From contig JAKSZP010002681.1 in assembly GCA_022478985.1 (NCBI GenBank), positions 124,001 through 188,000 on the forward strand: DNA of 64,000 nucleotides. The letters run 5' to 3'. A program made the translations under genes and the position numbers. The DNA is from Massospora cicadina (Eukaryota > Entomophthoromycota > Entomophthoromycetes > Entomophthorales > Entomophthoraceae). Of this stretch, positions 35,115 through 45,100 are shown piece after piece. The notes below the pieces were generated by a model, which was given only the letters and a program-made list of their open reading frames with translations, searched no databases and was not told the origin of the DNA. Positions within the stretch are counted from its first letter, which is position 1. Each line of letters opens with the position of its first letter.

Positions 35115-37774
35115 TTAAACCTGCTGCTGTGAGGCGGCTAGTTTTGAGTCCTTTAGCTTGACTATTAGCTGCAATCCGTGAGGAGCGTTGAGGGTTCTGA
35201 GGGGAAGGAGAGGGTGGGGGGCGGAGGACCCAGTAAGCCAGCCTAGGATGCTGCCCCCGCTCCGTTGAAGGGGAAGGACCTGAGGGTGCTCAATGGTGAC
35301 CTCCGCGGTGTCCCCATTTGATGAGTCTGAGTCCATATTCACTTCCTCCAACACTGAAAAGGATCCACGCGAAATGGACTGTGGGGTTGGGGTAGGACTC
35401 TTTGAGGTGGCACTTCTACCACAGGCCGCGGGTTGCCAGTCCATGCTGGTGGGCATAGCTCCATTGGGAGCTGAGGGTTGATGCGATAAATTGCTGGTGG
35501 AGGTTGGTGGGGGTGCCGCGGAGCCCTGAGTGGGGGTGGCTGACGAGGGGCACCCTGTGGGAGATGCCTTGCGCTTGGTGAGAGAGGGAGTTGACTCTGG
35601 GAGATTAGAGGGGGTGCCCATTGGAAGGGGGGCATGAGCGCGAAGGTATCCCACACCAATAGTGGGGTTAGCTGTTTCAACTGCTAGGCGTAAGGCCTCA
35701 GGGGACAGGTCTTGAACGGGAACCCATTGTGTGGGTTGTGGAATTGCTGCTGCAGCCACGTGGGATCGTTTTTGGCCTGGTTTAGGCCCCTGTGTGGTGG
35801 CTAAGAGGGCTTGTTTTCGAGCTGTGCAGCCACTATACAAGTGTCCAAGGGCGTTACACCATGAACACCGGGGGCGCGCCTGATCAGGGTCGACAAAAAA
35901 GATCTCAAAGCATGCCCCAACTACTGCCACACGAGGAATAACCTCAATGTTGCGGGATACAGTGGGGGAGGGGATGAATGACGCCCTAGCAGTACGAGCT
36001 CTTTGAGTGGGAGCATAGTAAGAGGGGACGCTAAAGTCCACTGAAAGAACAGACCCAAACTCCATTAAACCACGATGGAGTGCCAGTTTAAGAGACTCAG
36101 GATCAACAGTCGCTGGTAGGTTGGAAAAAGTAACCCATGAAATTTTCTCCAGGTGAGAGCGTGTGCGGGAGATGCGAAGAGATCCGCGTGGAATAATGAC
36201 CTGGAGGGTGGCAGCATGGTCAGCAAGGGCAGCTTCAGTGAAGCCCACATCGATGTAGTGGCCCTCCACTGATTCATGGATGGTGGTGTTAATTGGGAAT
36301 GTCTCCGCAATCGCTGCAAAGTATGAGAAGTAATCCTCTGTATAGAATTCAACAGGGTTATGCCCATAATAAAGGCGAATTGCGTGGGAGAGGGTTGAGC
36401 GAGGTAGAGCTTTTTGCGCTCTAGTTTCGGCCCATTTCTTCTTAACATCAGCAATAAACGCCACTTCACGGGGATCAGCTTTGGGTAGCGTTGGTGCCAG
36501 AGGTTTTTGCCACGCCCCAGTGGCTCCTTTGGTACATTTGTGTTTTCTTGGGCTGCAATTGTGGGTTGAGTGTGAGCTGGTGGTTTGGACAAGTTTGCGG
36601 AGTTCCCTTGTTGCTGGAATGTTACAGCAGTTGCTGGCGTCATATTAAATTGAGGGGCGGTTTGTTGGGCCTCGCTAAATTGGGGAGGCCCATCCAGATT
36701 GGAATTAACTCCAGCCAATTGGGAGGAGGGAGATGTTTCATCACCATCCCAATCTATTTGGGTAAATTCAGCCTGAGTATTTGCTGTGATTTCGTGGGCA
36801 AAACTCACTGGCTGATTGGTTAATTGGTCGTTTTCACCATATGGAGATAAAGTGCCGACTTGAGAAGTGCCGATTATGGGGTTTAAATGGGACGGGTGAT
36901 ATTGGAACTGGTGTGAAGTTCCAAAATCTGAACCATTTAAATCCCCATTGGGAAGAGTAGATTGTCCCAATTTGGTGCTTAGTGAACCAGAATGTGCGGC
37001 TAATCCAACCTTACATCCGAGGGTTTGGGGGCCTGGTGATTGTTGGGCCTCGCTAAATTGGGGAGTCCCATCCAGATTGGAATTAACTCCAGCCAATTGG
37101 GAGGAGGGAGATGTTTCATCACCATCCCAATCTATTTGGGTAAATTCAGCCCGAGTATTTGCTGTGATTTCGTGGGCAAAACTCATTGGCTGATTGGTGA
37201 ATTGGTCGTTTTCAGCATATTGAGATAAAGTGCCGACTTGAGAAGTGCCAATTACGGGGTTTAAATGGGACGGGTGAGATTGGAACTGGTGTGAAGTTCC
37301 AAAATCCGAACCATTTGAATCCTCATTGGGAAGAGTAGATTGTCCCAATTTGGTGCTTAGTGAACCAGAATGTGCGGCTGATCCAACCTTACATCTGAGA
37401 ATTTGGGGGCCAGGTAGCTGGGTATCGCCCCTCATGGAGGGAGCCAGAAACACGTCGTCAGAAATAATAGATGGGGCTGAATTAGCTGACACAATGGGGG
37501 AGGTGAATGCCTGGATGGGCTGAGTTGCATTCAACTGAGCAGACGCCATTAAAACAGCGTGGGTGATGGCCTCCTTGGTTGGAGGGGGCCCAGCGGGTTG
37601 GTGGGAGGCAGCGCACACAGAGCTGTTAGGCGTGCAGGTTGCAGAAGTGCGATCAGGTGAACTGGCACTAGTTGGAGTAGCTCCAGGTTGGGGGTGGTGC
37701 CTGCTTTCATGGCTGCTGCTTGAGAGCGGGTGATTCTGGTTGACCCTGAGGTGGGTAACCGAGGGTTGCTTCAT
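35115..37774 (-). pseudogene. LINE-E ORF1, CCHC protein with long repetitive N-terminus
   Basis: The start is ATG 37774 (MKQPSVTHLRVNQNHPLSSS). The N-terminal half is Ser/Pro/Gln/Asn-rich, probably disordered, and contains a 126-residue tandem duplication. A frameshift near 36480 moves to the frame that holds AFIADVKKKWAETRAQKA and the conserved ORF1 blocks VEGHYIDVGFTEAALADHAA and VTFSNLPATVDPESLKLALH. The zinc knuckle CSWCNALGHLYSGC (CX2CX4HX4C) lies at 35826-35867. A Pro/Ser-rich C-terminal tail ends at TAA 35115. The total is close to 886 codons, long for an ORF1, mainly because of the N-terminal repeats. RNA binding is inferred. Confidence 0.85.
36671..37412 (-). repeat. Tandem duplication in LINE-E ORF1 (378-bp period)
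   Basis: Two nearly identical 378-bp units (36671-37048 and 37049 to about 37412) encode 126 residues each. Both contain CKVG.AAHSGSLSTKLGQST, ITANT.AEFTQIDWDGDETS and QLAGVNSNLDG. The period is a multiple of three, so the frame is kept. The few differences include S/L, Q/P and E/G changes. Confidence 0.9.
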
Positions 37775-37928
37775 TTGGGGGTGGTGCTGGCTCGTTTGGC
37801 ATAGCCTGCGGGTTCTTTTGCGGGGTTTCCCGCCATATTTTCTAATAGTTTTCGTAAATCTCTTTAGTGGAGCTAAATTTCAGGCTAATTTATTTTTGAA
37901 AAGTGATGCTTAGCAGAAAGAGATTAAG

Positions 37929-37941
37929 GGATTTGATTTTT
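37929..37941 (+). repeat. TSD of LINE-E, right copy
   Basis: Second copy of ggatttgattttt (31468-31480). The RT of Ty3-G resumes here. Confidence 0.85.
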
Positions 37942-38431
37942 GGTATTGGCAGATATACTTACCAAAAGAAGATCAGGAGAAGTAAGTAATAATTATAGCA
38001 CAAGGGTTATATTAGCTGACAAGAATTCCCCAGGGATTGTATAAATTACCAGCAACTTTTTAAAGGGTGATGGATTCTACCTTGAGTGAACTGAATTTGT
38101 CTTGGATTTTATGTATTTGGACGACATCAATGTATTCAGTAGGGCATTAACAAATTATCTGGAACACTTGGAAGAAGTGTCTAAATGCGTAGTGATGGAG
38201 AATTTAAATGTCAAGCTGAGAAAATAACATTTCTTCATGAAAGAGATTAAATATTTAGGATTCTTGATAAACTCTGTCAGACTACACCCGCAGCCTCAGA
38301 AGATAATGACTATTGATTAGATGTCAATCCTGAAGAGTGTTCAGATATACAAGTCTTTCTTGGGATGGTCAGCCAATATTTTCAATTGATTAAAGCTCTT
38401 GCCATAATTGATAAACCGCAATTTCACCTAC
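37942..38431 (+). pseudogene. Ty3-G reverse transcriptase, C-terminal half
   Basis: It continues from the TSD with a YWQI-LPKEDQEK sequence colinear with GYWQIDMPPEDQEK of Ty3-H. The YLDD active site is intact at 38114-38125 (MYLDDINVFSRALTN). The connection region KAITIDMSILKSVQIYKSFL-like sequence follows near 38310-38360, with stops. The SINE at 38448 interrupts the next part. Confidence 0.7.
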
Positions 38432-38447
38432 CTAAGGATCTAATAAT
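38432..38447 (+). repeat. TSD of the SINE, left copy
   Basis: ctaaggatctaataat is repeated exactly at 38575-38590. Confidence 0.9.
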
Positions 38448-38574
38448 ATTTTCAAGGTGGGGTTGACCTTGGGACAAATATACCACACTGAGAATTTTTT
38501 AGCCAGTACAGGTTTTGAACTCAAAACCTGCACTAGGGGTGGAATCAGCTTTACCCGCTTGGCTAACCACCCTT
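38448..38574 (-). mobile_element. tRNA-derived SINE, 127 bp, with LINE-like 3' tail
   Basis: The minus strand starts AAGGGTGGTTAGCCAAGCGG. TAGCCAAGCGG (38555-38565) fits an RNA polymerase III A box, and GTTCAAAAC (38512-38520) fits the B box consensus GWTCRANNC. The spacing and the hairpin GTTTT-GAGTTCA-AAAAC match a tRNA T arm. It is flanked by a perfect 16-bp TSD. After the tRNA-like head the tail reads TGTCCCAAGGTCAACCCCAC then CTTGAAAAT, which parallels GTCCCCTGGTCAGCGTACCT then CAAATAAAT of A3. It resembles a serine or leucine type tRNA D arm, but the parent tRNA was not established. Confidence 0.82.
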
Positions 38575-38590
38575 CTAAGGATCTAATAAT
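38575..38590 (+). repeat. TSD of the SINE, right copy
   Basis: Second copy of ctaaggatctaataat. Confidence 0.9.
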
Positions 38591-39060
38591 GTTTATGTGG
38601 AATTAGGAGACCCAAGAAGTGTTTGATGAGCTAAAAAGATATCTTATGACTAGTACTGTTCTGAAATACCCAAAATTATAATCATTAATTATAATTTATA
38701 CTGATGCCTTGCTAACAAGATCAACACCATTTTAGTCAAGTAGACAATGATGGGGAAGAGCATCTGGTGGCATATGGGAGTAGGAAATTTATGCCAGCGG
38801 AAATTAAACTACACTGTGACAGAGCGTGAGCGCCTTGAGGTGATATATGCCTGCAAACAATTTTGAGTGTATATTCATTGGACACAATTCAAGTTTGTTA
38901 TGACCACTCATCTCTACGCTGGTTGCATAATCTTAAGGAACCAGAGGGGAGACTAGCAAAACAGCTTGAAAAATGAAATCCTGCAGTCCCTGATATTATA
39001 CAATAAGCAGAGCACATCATAATAGTGATGGATTATTAAGATTACTGGCCATTTAAGTCG
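38591..39060 (+). pseudogene. Ty3-G RNase H, degenerate
   Basis: Aligned with Ty3-H, the visible pieces include LVAYGSRKFMPAEIK (about 38765-38810), ICLQTILSVYIHWTQFKFV and SSLRWLHNLKEPEGRLAKQL near 38910-38970. Catalytic residues are mostly eroded. The TGA in CAAACAATTTTGAGTGTA is in the same place as TGA 53107 in Ty3-H. Confidence 0.65.
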
Positions 39061-39229
39061 TCTACCATAAAGTGGATGAATTATTCCAACATAAGATTGA
39101 AAGAAATATGGGGATGAACCCCAGAAGATTAAAAGTGTGCTGAAGGAAGCGATTAAGATAATGAGATGAAGAAAAGATAGCCTTATAAATTTGATTGATG
39201 GAAAATGGTATTTTTTACTTGGACCATTA

Positions 39230-40280
39230 AACTAATCAAAACTTATTATGCTATGCACAAAGCTGTAGGGCATAGTGGCCTAAGAAAACAATGGACCATA
39301 TATGCCAGTAATATTGTGAATCAATATGTCATGACGTTGCAGATTATCTAACCTGTTGCGTGGAATGTCAACTCCACAAGCCATACAAGGATGTGATGGA
39401 ATACCAGCTAGTACACCCTGAGTTCACTAGGCACATGGTGTCAATTGACATGATGGAATCCTTGAGTTTTAGTACTGGGGGAGTAAAGTACACTATAGCT
39501 GCAAAAGAACATCTGACTAGATGGTATTAGGTGAAGGCCTTGAGAAGATTAAATGCTAAAAGCACTTCAAGATTCATACTGTACCAAGTAGTGTACTGGC
39601 ATGGTTGCCAGGAAGTATTACTAAGTGATGACAGAACAAACTTTATGTTGTACGTGACCCCAAGACTGAATAGATTAATGGGAAAAAGAGTAGTGGTTTA
39701 CATTCCCTACCATACAGAATAATTAGAAAGGTAGAAAGTAATGAACATCTATCCAAGATGCTGCAAAAATTGGTACCATGGAAAACTCAGTTTGTGGGAA
39801 CTTATCTGAGCTCATTTACTTTTGCATACATTATCAGTTATTATATGTCAAGAGAGAAAACGCCTTGTAAACTCTTATATTAATGAAGAGCCTCACTACC
39901 AAAGACTTTGTATTCATCAGTGGAACCAGTTTCAGGGATAGGTGCATAACAATATTTAGCCTGACTGACGATTATTATGATTGAATTGCAATCACAGGCA
40001 TCTGAAATGACGTTAAAAAAAGAAATAGAGTGAAGATGAAAAGGATCAAAATATACCAGCGCTTAAAGATTACCATATGTGTGATAGAGTAGCCTGTTGT
40101 GATACCAATGGTTAAAAGAAGAAACAAGTTAAATGCACTATGGTTAGGTCCAGTCGAGATTATTGCTAAGATGCAGCAGATGACTATATTCTGAAAACAT
40201 CGCTGATAGTTGTATAGTGAAGCAGGTCCATACTATATACTTGAACTATTGGATCTAAAGGAAAATAAATTTTATGTTTC
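39230..40280 (+). pseudogene. Ty3-G integrase, degenerate
   Basis: HKAVGHSGLRKQ (about 39255-39290) is the HHCC histidine region and CCVECQLHKPYKDVME-like sequence (about 39355-39400) the cysteine pair. An open piece 39531-39722 includes VVYWHGCQEVLLSDDRTNFM, the second catalytic Asp region. The glutamate region near 39710 is lost. Further on, VKRRNKLNALWLGPVEIIAK (about 40105-40170) matches the C-terminal module of Ty3-H, which reads NKLDALWLGTFEVIAK. Confidence 0.68.
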
Positions 40281-40333
40281 CTTGGGAACACTAAACTTAT
40301 TAATAATAGATTAAGTTACATTATGCTGGTTGA

Positions 40334-40494
40334 GTATCAAGAGGGGACAGCTGAAACCATGATTGTTGGTTAATTCTCAAGAGGGGGCCTCTGAACCATA
40401 ATTTCTATATAAGTCTCAAGAGGGGACCTAATAACTATAATTGATGGTTAAGTTTTCAAAAAAGGACCTCTGAACCTACAGATAACAGTTTAAG
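40334..40494 (+). repeat. Four diverged tandem units with polypurine-tract-like core
   Basis: Units of about 39-42 bp start near 40334, 40376, 40415 and 40454. The first three contain TCAAGAGGGG, followed by a CTGAAACCAT- or CTGAACCATA-like stretch and TGGTTAA. The fourth is eroded (TTTCAAAAAAGGACC). The TCAAGAGGGG core is the same as the polypurine tract that abuts the Ty3-H 3' LTR. Confidence 0.75.
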
Positions 40495-41130
40495 ACCCAT
40501 TGCAAAAAAGAGAGAGAATATATAAAGAATAATAAATAATAAGAATAAAATTAAGAAAATTTATATAAAAATATCAATTTACGTTGCTGAGATTAAAAGT
40601 AGTTGCTGTGTTTCCACCTTTCATTGTCATGTGGGGAGAAGGTGGATGAATTATGAAGGGTTAAAGAAGACCATGAACTTTTCCAGGATCAGCTTGTGTT
40701 AAAATTTGCTTTTCTGTAAAGAGCTTGAGGAAGAAAAATCAGAAGATCAGCTCTGATCAAAAACAGAGAGCCCACCCTGGGAGAGTACAGAAACCAAGGA
40801 ATCGGTGAATTTGACTAATATTATCCTTAAATGGCGTGGAGTCTTAATAGCCCAACTTAGGAGAATAAAGGCTTTACAGAATGTATTATTAGCAATATCG
40901 ACCAAAATAGTCCTGATATAACATGGGGATGTAGGAACTGCGCTCAAGTGAAGTGGCAGAGAGTAGTTAAATGATAAACGGAACAACTTTGCTGAGAATG
41001 GGCATGAGATGCGTCAAATAAGTACAAGACTGAGCCCTGCTGAAATTATATTGAACTGTGATGGCTGAACTATGACCACGGCCTGAAGCAGCATCCATTC
41101 TAAAATTCTATCTTTCACTGATAATCTGTC
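40495..41130. other. Ty3-G 3' internal region with minus-strand open stretch
   Basis: About 0.64 kb lies between the tandem units and the polypurine tract. The only open stretch is on the minus strand (40986-40747, 80 codons, with IANNTFCKAFILLSWAIKTP). It shows no known domain. It occupies the same place as the antisense coding remnant of Ty3-H, but homology was not established by eye. Confidence 0.4.
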
Positions 41131-41142
41131 AAGTGGAGGATG
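41131..41142 (+). promoter_or_regulatory. Polypurine tract of Ty3-G
   Basis: AAGTGGAGGATG abuts the 3' LTR start TGTTGG. The preceding AATCTGTC and the LTR start align with the Ty3-H boundary AATCTGGTCAAGAGGGGGG|ATGTGTGGG. Confidence 0.75.
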
Positions 41143-42279
41143 TGTTGGTATTATATGTCCAAATCCAGCTTAAACAGAATATATAAATGTCTGCTTTATC
41201 CGCTAGGGTGCTTTACCATAGCAGATGTGAGTTATCATAAAATATGTTGACTATTGTTGACTATAATTCCTAATGGGATATTAGCTAATCCCTATGGATT
41301 TAATTCCTCCATATTATTGATGCTCTGTTGTAAAGGATCCCTAACAATTAAGAAGTTGTTAGATTGTTTATTTAATCATTAATAACTTATTCTTGCATAT
41401 GTCAAACAGAGTTTGTTGCTAATCAATTAAGGATTTATTGATTAGTTGCTGGGCGTTAACAACGCTTTTAGTAGCAGCTTGATGCTAACCTTTTAGGTAA
41501 CACGACTTAAGGTTAATGGGTAAAAGATCCCATTAACTAAGCAGGTTACTAGCTTAATAAGGATAATCCACTGGGGTTGAGCGAAGTCATGGGACACGTT
41601 CTTTGATCCAAGCTAAAGGGGTATGTTCTAGTAGGTGGTGAAAGCTTGATTAGATGGTTGATAAAGATCATCGTTTGGGATGACTATAGAGGGTTAATCG
41701 ATTGTTGACAGCTGCCATACCAATTGGGGCACCAACTGAAGAGCTGGGCGCCAGATTCCTCTGTATATTCCCTTGTTTTTCACTAAATAAAGCAGATTGA
41801 ATATTTTTTCAAGTTTCTAAGTCTCATAAAAATTTATATTGTTATTCATTTTGTGTATATTTTATTTTTGAGATTAGAGCTAAAGGATATTACCCCCAAT
41901 GTCTATATATTGCTTGTCAAGCTCTCCGCGGGCTCCTGTACTAAGAGAGGAAGGGAGAAGTTCCCTTGAAACCGCTAAAGCTCCTGATATAGGCTAAGTT
42001 CTATTAGGAGGAATAAATTTCTTTGATCCAGGAGTTTCCAACTCTATAGGAAGAGTTGAAGGATATGATTTGTATTGTTTGTCTGGAAGATTTCATGTAC
42101 TTTAAGGATATAAGAAAGAGCGTTATCACCAGTATAACATTGGAGACAATACTCAATTAGGTTGTGAGAAGCTCAACCAGGGCGATAGTCTTCATACTAA
42201 TGCCAATCCATCAGATTACTATTAACAATATGTATAACTCACGCATCAGAACTTATTCAGTAAACATAAAAGGTTTACA
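41143..42279 (+). repeat. 3' LTR of Ty3-G
   Basis: It runs from TGTTGGTATTATATG to AAAGGTTTACA and pairs with 20359-21488. It is followed by GCAAT, the likely TSD partner of GTAAT at 20354-20358. Confidence 0.88.
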
Positions 42280-42492
42280 GCAATCCGCTACATACATTAC
42301 TGCATTGACTATTGGTTAAAGATAATAAAAACATATATTTAATGTCGCGTTTTATGGTGGCACTGAGGCAATGAAGTAATCTTAGCAAAAGTAAATGAAT
42401 TTTCCAAAGCTGCTAGGGCAAAGTAAATTATAGTAAAAAAGAGTTTAGGGTTTAGCGCACCAGAGTTTTTAGTAAATAATTTTAACTCTATT

Positions 42493-45100
42493 TTAATAAA
42501 AGTTGATGATGCCATTAAACTTAAAGTAACATCTACAGCATTGATGCTTCACGCCAAAGTTAATATACATTTGATTGAACTTCACATAAGAAAATAATTT
42601 TAATGCCTCAGTATAATAATTAATTGCATTTACTACTAAGTAAAAAAATCTGTTTGTATGGTTGATCAGACCAAATCTCAACATTACCCCCAATAACTAA
42701 ACATCAGGGAACAAAAATAAGTTTGTTATCAGTTTAGTCATTAATAAGCAGTGAGTATTAAGCCAGAGTTCTTCTTTTATCTCTTTATAAACTTAGCATG
42801 CACCAATTAATAAGGTGCCCTATAGTGGTATTTTTATATTATAAAATCCAGCGGTTCTATCTATGATCTAAAGAGCCCTTTCCAGATGTTCTTCAAATTG
42901 CTAGTCCATCCAAATCTTGATTATCACATTATAAAACCAAATCCCCTTCATCAAAGTAGGGTAAAGACAAGCTGCCCCTGGTTATCATGCTAAAATGACT
43001 TGATTCTTCTAGGAAGTGCTCGATAGTAGGCTTTTGTCTGCAACTATACTATGGCTTGGGTGAGTTTCTCTAGATATTAAGTAGAACTCATGTTCTCTTT
43101 GTGAATACAAAAGTATAAAGTAAGAGATAGCACATGATCTTCTCATATACTAACTGAAATTGTAAGCGCTTCATTGATGAGTTAAAGGCAATAATATAGG
43201 TAAACATGGCAGATGGCAGACAAATTTCTAATTGGACAGTTTGTCAGTGTCCAACTTTCTCATGACAACAAGCATACTCTTTGCTCTCTTTATTTAACCA
43301 TTAGTTTTAAATTGATACAGCTTATGCCCCTCAAATACCCATTAAGTTGTTTATCTATTGTATTGATATAGACGTAAAATTAATCCTATAATCAAAAAGT
43401 ACAATGTGAAATTCTATGCCAATAGAAAAATATTTTCCAAGGTTAACTTATCTGTCATTGTGGTGCCTAAGTCCCTTATTTTTTTGGCTTATACCAACTT
43501 AGTAAGGTGATTAATGATTAATATTATACATATATTACACATTTGTGTTAGGCAGTGGACCTAAGTCTTCTATAAAGAAGGTGCTAAGAGATATTGTATT
43601 TTTAACTGAGTGATTTGGCCTTCCAGTAGGGTGATTCAGCTTGAAATTTTTTGCAACAGCTGATGCTATTGTATTTTCAAAATGCATCAATTCCCAATGG
43701 CAGTGCTGTTTCAACTGCTCAAGGGTCTTCTTGATAGCCCACGCCCCGTCATCTTGCAAATTTGATAATATGTCATTTTTCTTCATCAGTTTTTTTTGGT
43801 ATACAATATTGCTGTTCATCAATGATCTTATAAAACTTCCATTTTTAAAATAAAAGTCTTCCTCAGTTGTTTAAAGGAGAGATGAACCTTCGCTGGTTCA
43901 GTGCCATATTGTTGAGTTGTCATCTTATTAAAAAATCATCAGCCAATTAAGGCGTTAAGGCCACAGTGGGTAATCAAGATGAACAAAAGCGTTTTAATGT
44001 TTTAAAGGCAGGGCGGTGCTGAATTTTGAACTTATAGGCTTGTAATTTCAAAAACCATTGGGCTAGTCACATTACCAGCTCCTTAATGTTTGTAACCACT
44101 GAAGCAAGGCTTGGTTGAATAATACTGTAAATGCACTCCATAGCATATAGCCAAAATGTTTTACAAGCATAGATGAATGGTAAACACTCCTTCTCAATTG
44201 ATGCGTAGTTCTTTTCATGAACATACAACGTCCAGCTACAATAAGCCATTGTTGCTTAGTCCCTCAAGGTTAGTTTGTGTTAATGCTGCTTCTATGGCAG
44301 TGAAGTTTATTCTGTTTGATAAATAAATTTTTTTATTAAATTTATGTGCATAGTAATTAACTAATTGGTGAGGCAAAGCCGCAAATTGTCAAAGATACCT
44401 GTCATTTTGTCAACCGCTCAAATTTTACGCCATTCTTTAGTAGTTAAATATGCTCTCACCTATTCTACTTATTTTTGACAAAATAGCGGTAGTAGCCAGT
44501 GATTCCAGGGAACACCTGAATGTTTCACTTGATACTTGGATGAATCATTTTTAATGGCCTCAATCTTCGCAGGTGAAGGTTTAAGACAAGCTTATCAATA
44601 ACAAACCTCTTTTAATTGAGTTGTTCTCAGAATTTATACTTACACAGCTTGACTTCGAGATCATCCTTGCAAGGTAGCATGAGACTTCCTCCAAGCGTTG
44701 CAAGAGCTTGTAAAACGTTCAGGAGTAAACGGTTATGCCATCAATACATAGTAAACGCAAGAGTTTTTTAAATTGCCTAATATACTGTTCATAGTCCACA
44801 GAAAAGTTGTGGGCGTTGCACAACTCTAGCAACATCTGTGTGGGTTGGTGATGGTCTTGGGAAGTAATTATAGTGCACTTTTGTTCATCCTTTTGGCAGC
44901 TCAGTCATCTAAAAACCAGAAATTAAATCCATTGCTGGAAAGTATCACGCGCCATCTAAGTAGTCTAGCGCAACATCAATTTTGGTAGCATTATTTAGCT
45001 TCCTATAGTCAATAACCAAACGATGTAATATATACTTCTTTTAGATAATCAACACTGAGATGGCCAGGTAATCTTGGAGGGCACTAAAACTCCAGTTTCA
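42493..45100 (-). pseudogene. Ty3/gypsy pol remnants on the minus strand (Ty3-I)
   Basis: The order on the minus strand fits pol. RT: RLVIDYRKLNNATKIDVALD (about 45030-44970) and FPAMDLISGF (about 44945), with the YxDD box reduced to LLCIDGITVYS (about 44757-44725). RNase H: VHEKNYASIEKECLPFIYAC (44225-44165). Integrase: TLEQLKQHCHWELMHFE (about 43720-43675), PTGRPNHSVKN, GPLPNTN (about 43550) and ILIINHLTKLV near 43520-43490. A second integrase-core-like piece NRFFYLVVNAINYYTEALKL (about 42665-42600) lies further downstream and may come from another copy. No LTRs, primer site or TSD were found, so the outer limits are unknown. Confidence 0.65.

Larger units (their letters stand above)
31481..37928 (-). 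mobile_element. GC-rich APE-type LINE (LINE-E), about 6.4 kb, nearly full length
   Basis: This minus-strand LINE sits within the RT of Ty3-G and is bounded by a 13-bp TSD. It starts CTTAATCTCTTTCTGC and ends ACCATCTAGTACTAAAAAAA, with AATAAA about 55 bp upstream of the end. ORF1 (37774-35115) and ORF2 (35077-31546) are separated by 37 bp. It is much GC-richer than its host and has only a few frameshifts and stops, so it is the youngest-looking coding element in the window. Its ORF1 and tail differ from LINE-D and LINE-K, so it is a separate family. Confidence 0.92.
20359..42279 (+). mobile_element. Ty3/gypsy element Ty3-G, split by three later insertions
   Basis: Two LTRs of about 1.13 kb (20359-21488 and 41143-42279) enclose a primer-binding site, gag, protease, RT, RNase H, integrase and a polypurine tract in plus orientation. 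Removing Ty3-F (7.0 kb), LINE-E (6.4 kb) and the SINE, with one copy of each TSD, leaves about 8.3 kb, a normal Ty3 size. The continuity is clear. CCAC|CAGGG|GTAG rejoins across Ty3-F, and the RT motif LALDLI rejoins YWQI across LINE-E. The flanking 5-mers GTAAT and GCAAT fit a decayed TSD. The coding region resembles Ty3-H closely enough to call them one lineage. Confidence 0.88.

Noticed and set aside
38448..38574. Possible functional tRNA gene
   Set aside because: A and B boxes are present, but the acceptor stem is not closed, and the unit has a LINE-like tail and a 16-bp TSD, so it is a SINE.
20359..42279. The 1.13-kb repeats as two solo LTRs
   Set aside because: A primer-binding site follows the first, a polypurine tract precedes the second and colinear gag-pol lies between, so they are one element's LTR pair.
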